6,498 nt of DNA. Source: 2-01-FULL-41-14 sp046317875 (lineage in GTDB: Bacteria; Pseudomonadota; Alphaproteobacteria; UBA7879; UBA5542). Numbering within the stretch: position 1 is the stretch's first letter; every line of letters begins with the position of its first letter. The notes under the pieces were generated by a model that searched no databases, was not told the DNA's origin, and saw only the letters and a list, made by a program, of their open reading frames with translations. Location of the stretch: positions 1 through 6,498 of the forward strand of contig JBKCVN010000003.1 in the NCBI GenBank assembly GCA_046317875.1. Direction: 5' to 3'. A program made the position numbers and the translations under genes. Shown piece by piece: positions 5,206-6,498 of the stretch.

Positions 5206-5308
5206 GCCCAACAATTGGATGCATCCGAGACCATGACATAAAGTATTTGCTACGGCGCCAGCCCGCAAATACTTTATGCCATGGTCCGGCTGATCCTTGG
5301 CGTTGGGC
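5206..5308 (+). other. attC site 11 (type III, 103 bp)
   Basis: Left box GCCCAAC 5206-5212, right box GTTGGGC 5302-5308. Almost identical to attC 6, including the A that mismatches in the long stem. It closes the composite lipoprotein cassette, whereas the homologue of the remnant (gene at 5839) is followed by a type II site. Confidence 0.95.
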
Positions 5309-5587
5309 ATCCGAAAATTCGACAAATTGAATGCGTGACGTGTAGACATTAAGCGGTATTACCCGCTACGGTAAAGAATTCGCGGTAAAGCTCCTTGTTT
5401 CAATTTAAATTCCTTGGCCGCTCAGTTCTTTACACTTCGCTGATTATCTGTGCTGTATAATCTGGTGAATTATTATTGAATATAACTTTTCTTTACACGT
5501 GACTTTGTCAGATTTATCGTCCTTGTTCCATTACATTAAATCTTATTGCCGGTTGACATGATCCAAGTTCCATTAAAATGCAATGAT
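5309..5587 (+). repeat. ORF-less repeat cassette, copy F (279 bp, A/F subfamily)
   Basis: Core at 5371-5433 with arms identical to the consensus, though the loop is diverged (ATTTAAATTCC where others have TTGATTATCAATGG). The middle, about 5445-5515, is unlike copies B, C, D and G. GTCCTTGTTCCA is at 5519-5530 and ATCCAAGTTCCA at 5561-5572, keeping the 42-base step. TTGACA is at 5553-5558. The coding-like frame of copy C is broken here by two early stops. Keeping only the core and the promoter-like end points to these two blocks as the functional parts. Confidence 0.85.
5553..5579 (+). promoter_or_regulatory. Putative promoter at the end of repeat F
   Basis: TTGACA 5553-5558, 15-base spacer, TAAAAT 5574-5579 (5 of 6 to the -10 consensus). 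It points through attC 12 to the membrane-protein gene at 5839. The spacer contains ATCCAAGTTCCA. Confidence 0.46.
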
Positions 5588-5646
5588 GCCCAACAAGTAT
5601 ATGCACCTGACGCCCTGACGGGCGCAGGTGATATTTGACGTTGGGC
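5588..5646 (+). other. attC site 12 (type II, 59 bp)
   Basis: Left box GCCCAAC 5588-5594, right box GTTGGGC 5640-5646. Stem GCCC-TGAC-GGGC; arms ATAT-[G]-CACCTG and CAGGTGATAT with one unpaired G. Confidence 0.95.
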
Positions 5647-5838
5647 ATCCAAATCTCGAAGCTGGCGCGTTATAAATCGCTCCAATTGATTCATGAGCCT
5701 TAAATCCAGTATTTGTAATATACTATGCTGGTATTGCCATATTCACAGGTCCAGTTATCATTGCTAGCCACACGTACACCCTCAATATAGCTGGCTAACA
5801 ATTAAAATAAACCGCTGGGAAAACCACACTGCGTTATC
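5647..5838 (+). other. Long untranslated leader with two hairpins
   Basis: About 190 bases lie between attC 12 and the next start codon, much more than in most cassettes here (11-39 bases where no repeat intervenes). Two inverted repeats are visible. CCAGTAT 5706-5712 pairs with ATGCTGG 5725-5731. TTGCTAGCCA 5761-5770 pairs with TGGCTAACAA 5792-5801, 9 of 10. Neither is followed by a T-run, so they are not simple terminators. A 24-codon frame from ATG 5693 has no support. The stretch may be a regulatory leader or an eroded gene. Confidence 0.4.
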
Positions 5839-6123
5839 ATGATTCTATTTGATCCGATTAACTACGGTAAGGAAAACAAAAGGTCCCTTAAACTGGGTTT
5901 TATTGTGTTAGGGCCCTTATTTACTATCGGTTCTTTGTATATGATGTGGCATTCGACAGTCGACTACGCCAAAGGCAATGAATTATGGGTAATTGCAAAG
6001 TTTGTAATCCAGTGGGTGTCATCAATCATTGGTGTTCTAATTATAATTAGAAGCTATGCGGAATATAAAAAACAAATGGACAATGCCAATCTTCAACGGC
6101 CAAGTGAAAACATCAATGAATAA
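5839..6123 (+). CDS. Small two-helix membrane protein (94 aa)
   Basis: Not recognised as a named family. The N-terminus is polar and basic (NYGKENKRSLK). Two hydrophobic segments follow: about 18-37 (LGFIVLGPLFTIGSLYMMW) and 50-70 (WVIAKFVIQWVSSIIGVLII). They are joined by a short polar loop, and the tail of about 24 residues is charged (RSYAEYKKQMDNANLQRPSE). An N-in, C-in hairpin in the inner membrane is likely. The start is the first ATG of the frame; no good Shine-Dalgarno is seen within 12 bases. A decayed relative of its tail lies at 5145-5201, so the family occurred at least twice in the array. It shares general architecture, but no clear sequence similarity, with the protein at 4070. 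It ends 4 bases before attC 13. Confidence 0.82.
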   Translation: MILFDPINYGKENKRSLKLGFIVLGPLFTIGSLYMMWHSTVDYAKGNELWVIAKFVIQWVSSIIGVLIIIRSYAEYKKQMDNANLQRPSENINE

Positions 6124-6127
6124 TCCT

Positions 6128-6186
6128 GCCCAACAAGTATATGCACCTGACGCCCTGACGGGCGCAGGTGATATTTGACGTTGGGC
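6128..6186 (+). other. attC site 13 (type II, 59 bp)
   Basis: Left box GCCCAAC 6128-6134, right box GTTGGGC 6180-6186. Identical by eye to attC 12 over its whole length. Confidence 0.95.
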
Positions 6187-6468
6187 ACCCGCAATTTAGA
6201 CAAATCGATATGGGCCGTATAAGAATAAAATGGCATTACCCGCTACGGTAAAGAATTCGCGGTATATGTCTTGGTTCCAGTTGATTATCAATGGCCGCTC
6301 GGTTCTTTACGCTTCGCTGATTCAATACGCTAATACGTTTTGAAATTCAACATTTCGAACATCCTTGTTCCAATATACGGCACAACCGCAGTTCAATTAT
6401 CCTTGTTCCATCATGCGCCATTAAAACCATGGTTGACATGCTCCTTAGGCCAGTAAATTAAAAACTGT
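6187..6468 (+). repeat. ORF-less repeat cassette, copy G (282 bp)
   Basis: B/C/D/G subfamily, closest to copy C by eye. Core at 6248-6310, with one change in the right arm (CTCGGTTCTTTAC). ATCCTTGTTCCA occurs at 6361-6372 and 6399-6410. TTGACA is at 6433-6438. The coding-like frame has a TAA after the core. No gene lies between 6124 and the window end. Confidence 0.87.
6433..6459 (+). promoter_or_regulatory. Putative promoter at the end of repeat G
   Basis: TTGACA 6433-6438, 15-base spacer, TAAATT 6454-6459, pointing out of the window into the next cassette. Confidence 0.4.
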
Positions 6469-6498
6469 GCCCAACAAGCAGATGCACCGGAGGCGGCT
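6469..6498 (+). other. attC site 14 (type I, cut by window end)
   Basis: Left box GCCCAAC 6469-6475 followed by AGATGCACCGGAGGCGGC, identical to the first half of other type I sites. The right half is outside the window. Confidence 0.9.

Larger units (their letters stand above)
1..6498 (+). mobile_element. Integron gene-cassette array (internal segment)
   Basis: Fourteen same-orientation attC sites separate short units that each hold one + strand gene, one ORF-less repeat, or a fusion of the two. Each attC has a left RYYYAAC box, a folded palindrome and a right GTTGGGC box. In integrons, IntI recombines the folded bottom strand of attC between G and TT of the right box, so each cassette runs from TTGGGC to the G of the next right box. 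Neither intI nor attI is in the window; site polarity places them to the left. The many related attC sites and the mostly unknown genes fit a sedentary chromosomal array better than a small mobile resistance integron. No resistance gene was recognised. Confidence 0.95.

Noticed and set aside
5119..5349. Minus-strand frame of 76 codons
   Set aside because: It spans the gene remnant, a type III attC and part of repeat F, so it is a composite of unrelated elements.
5693..5767. 24-codon frame in the long leader
   Set aside because: It is short, has no ribosome site, and its stop falls inside a hairpin arm.
150..6498. CRISPR-like reading of the regularly spaced repeats
   Set aside because: The repeats are 59-103 bp palindromic attC sites with integron core boxes, and the units between them are 280-800 bp with genes, unlike CRISPR spacers.

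Overview
The window is a stretch of an integron gene-cassette array. Fourteen attC recombination sites (13 complete, the last cut by the window edge) recur about every 340-860 bases, all in the same orientation. Each site runs from an inverse core site RYYYAAC (mostly GCCCAAC) on the left to a core site GTTGGGC on the right, with an imperfect palindrome between. All supported genes are on the + strand, each followed by an attC, so the integrase and attI should lie to the left, outside the window. The length of the run, the mostly unknown small AT-rich genes and the related attC sites suggest a large sedentary chromosomal integron, most likely of a proteobacterium. The sequence does not identify the species.

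Layout, left to right: tail of an AlbA_2-like gene (3-146); ORF-less repeat cassettes A (210-489) and B (549-830); a gene with a HEPN-like C-terminus (925-1662); repeat C (1752-2033); a 126-residue hypothetical (2109-2489); repeat D (2557-2838); a coiled-coil/zinc-ribbon protein (2938-3396); an acidic 114-residue hypothetical (3436-3780); a truncated repeat E fused to a two-helix membrane protein (3926-4393); a lipoprotein followed by a lone attC half-site and a gene remnant (4492-5201); repeat F (5309-5587); a second two-helix membrane protein (5839-6123); repeat G (6187-6468); and the start of another attC.

The most unusual content is the ORF-less cassette family A-G. Four copies (B, C, D, G) have bodies of exactly 282 bases and align without gaps by eye. 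All seven share an inverted-repeat core whose outer ends are exactly 63 bases apart. All six complete copies end with TTGACA-N15-TAAANT just before their attC, pointing into the next cassette. Iteron-like repeats of ATCCTTGTTCCA sit at fixed 38- and 42-base steps, the last inside the spacer of that putative promoter. Because most gene cassettes here directly follow such a copy, the family may be a mobile promoter/leader module that supplies transcription inside an array far from Pc. This is inference; a structured RNA or a decayed gene are the main alternatives.

Three attC families are interspersed: type I (60 bp), type II (59 bp) and type III (103 bp, with a 22-bp stem). All three have an unpaired base in the same place, and some arms co-vary. 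Several cassettes show fusion or decay: a degenerate attC between two genes, genes whose stop codons lie inside attC, a repeat fused to a gene, and a truncated gene tail homologous to the end of the gene at 5839-6123.
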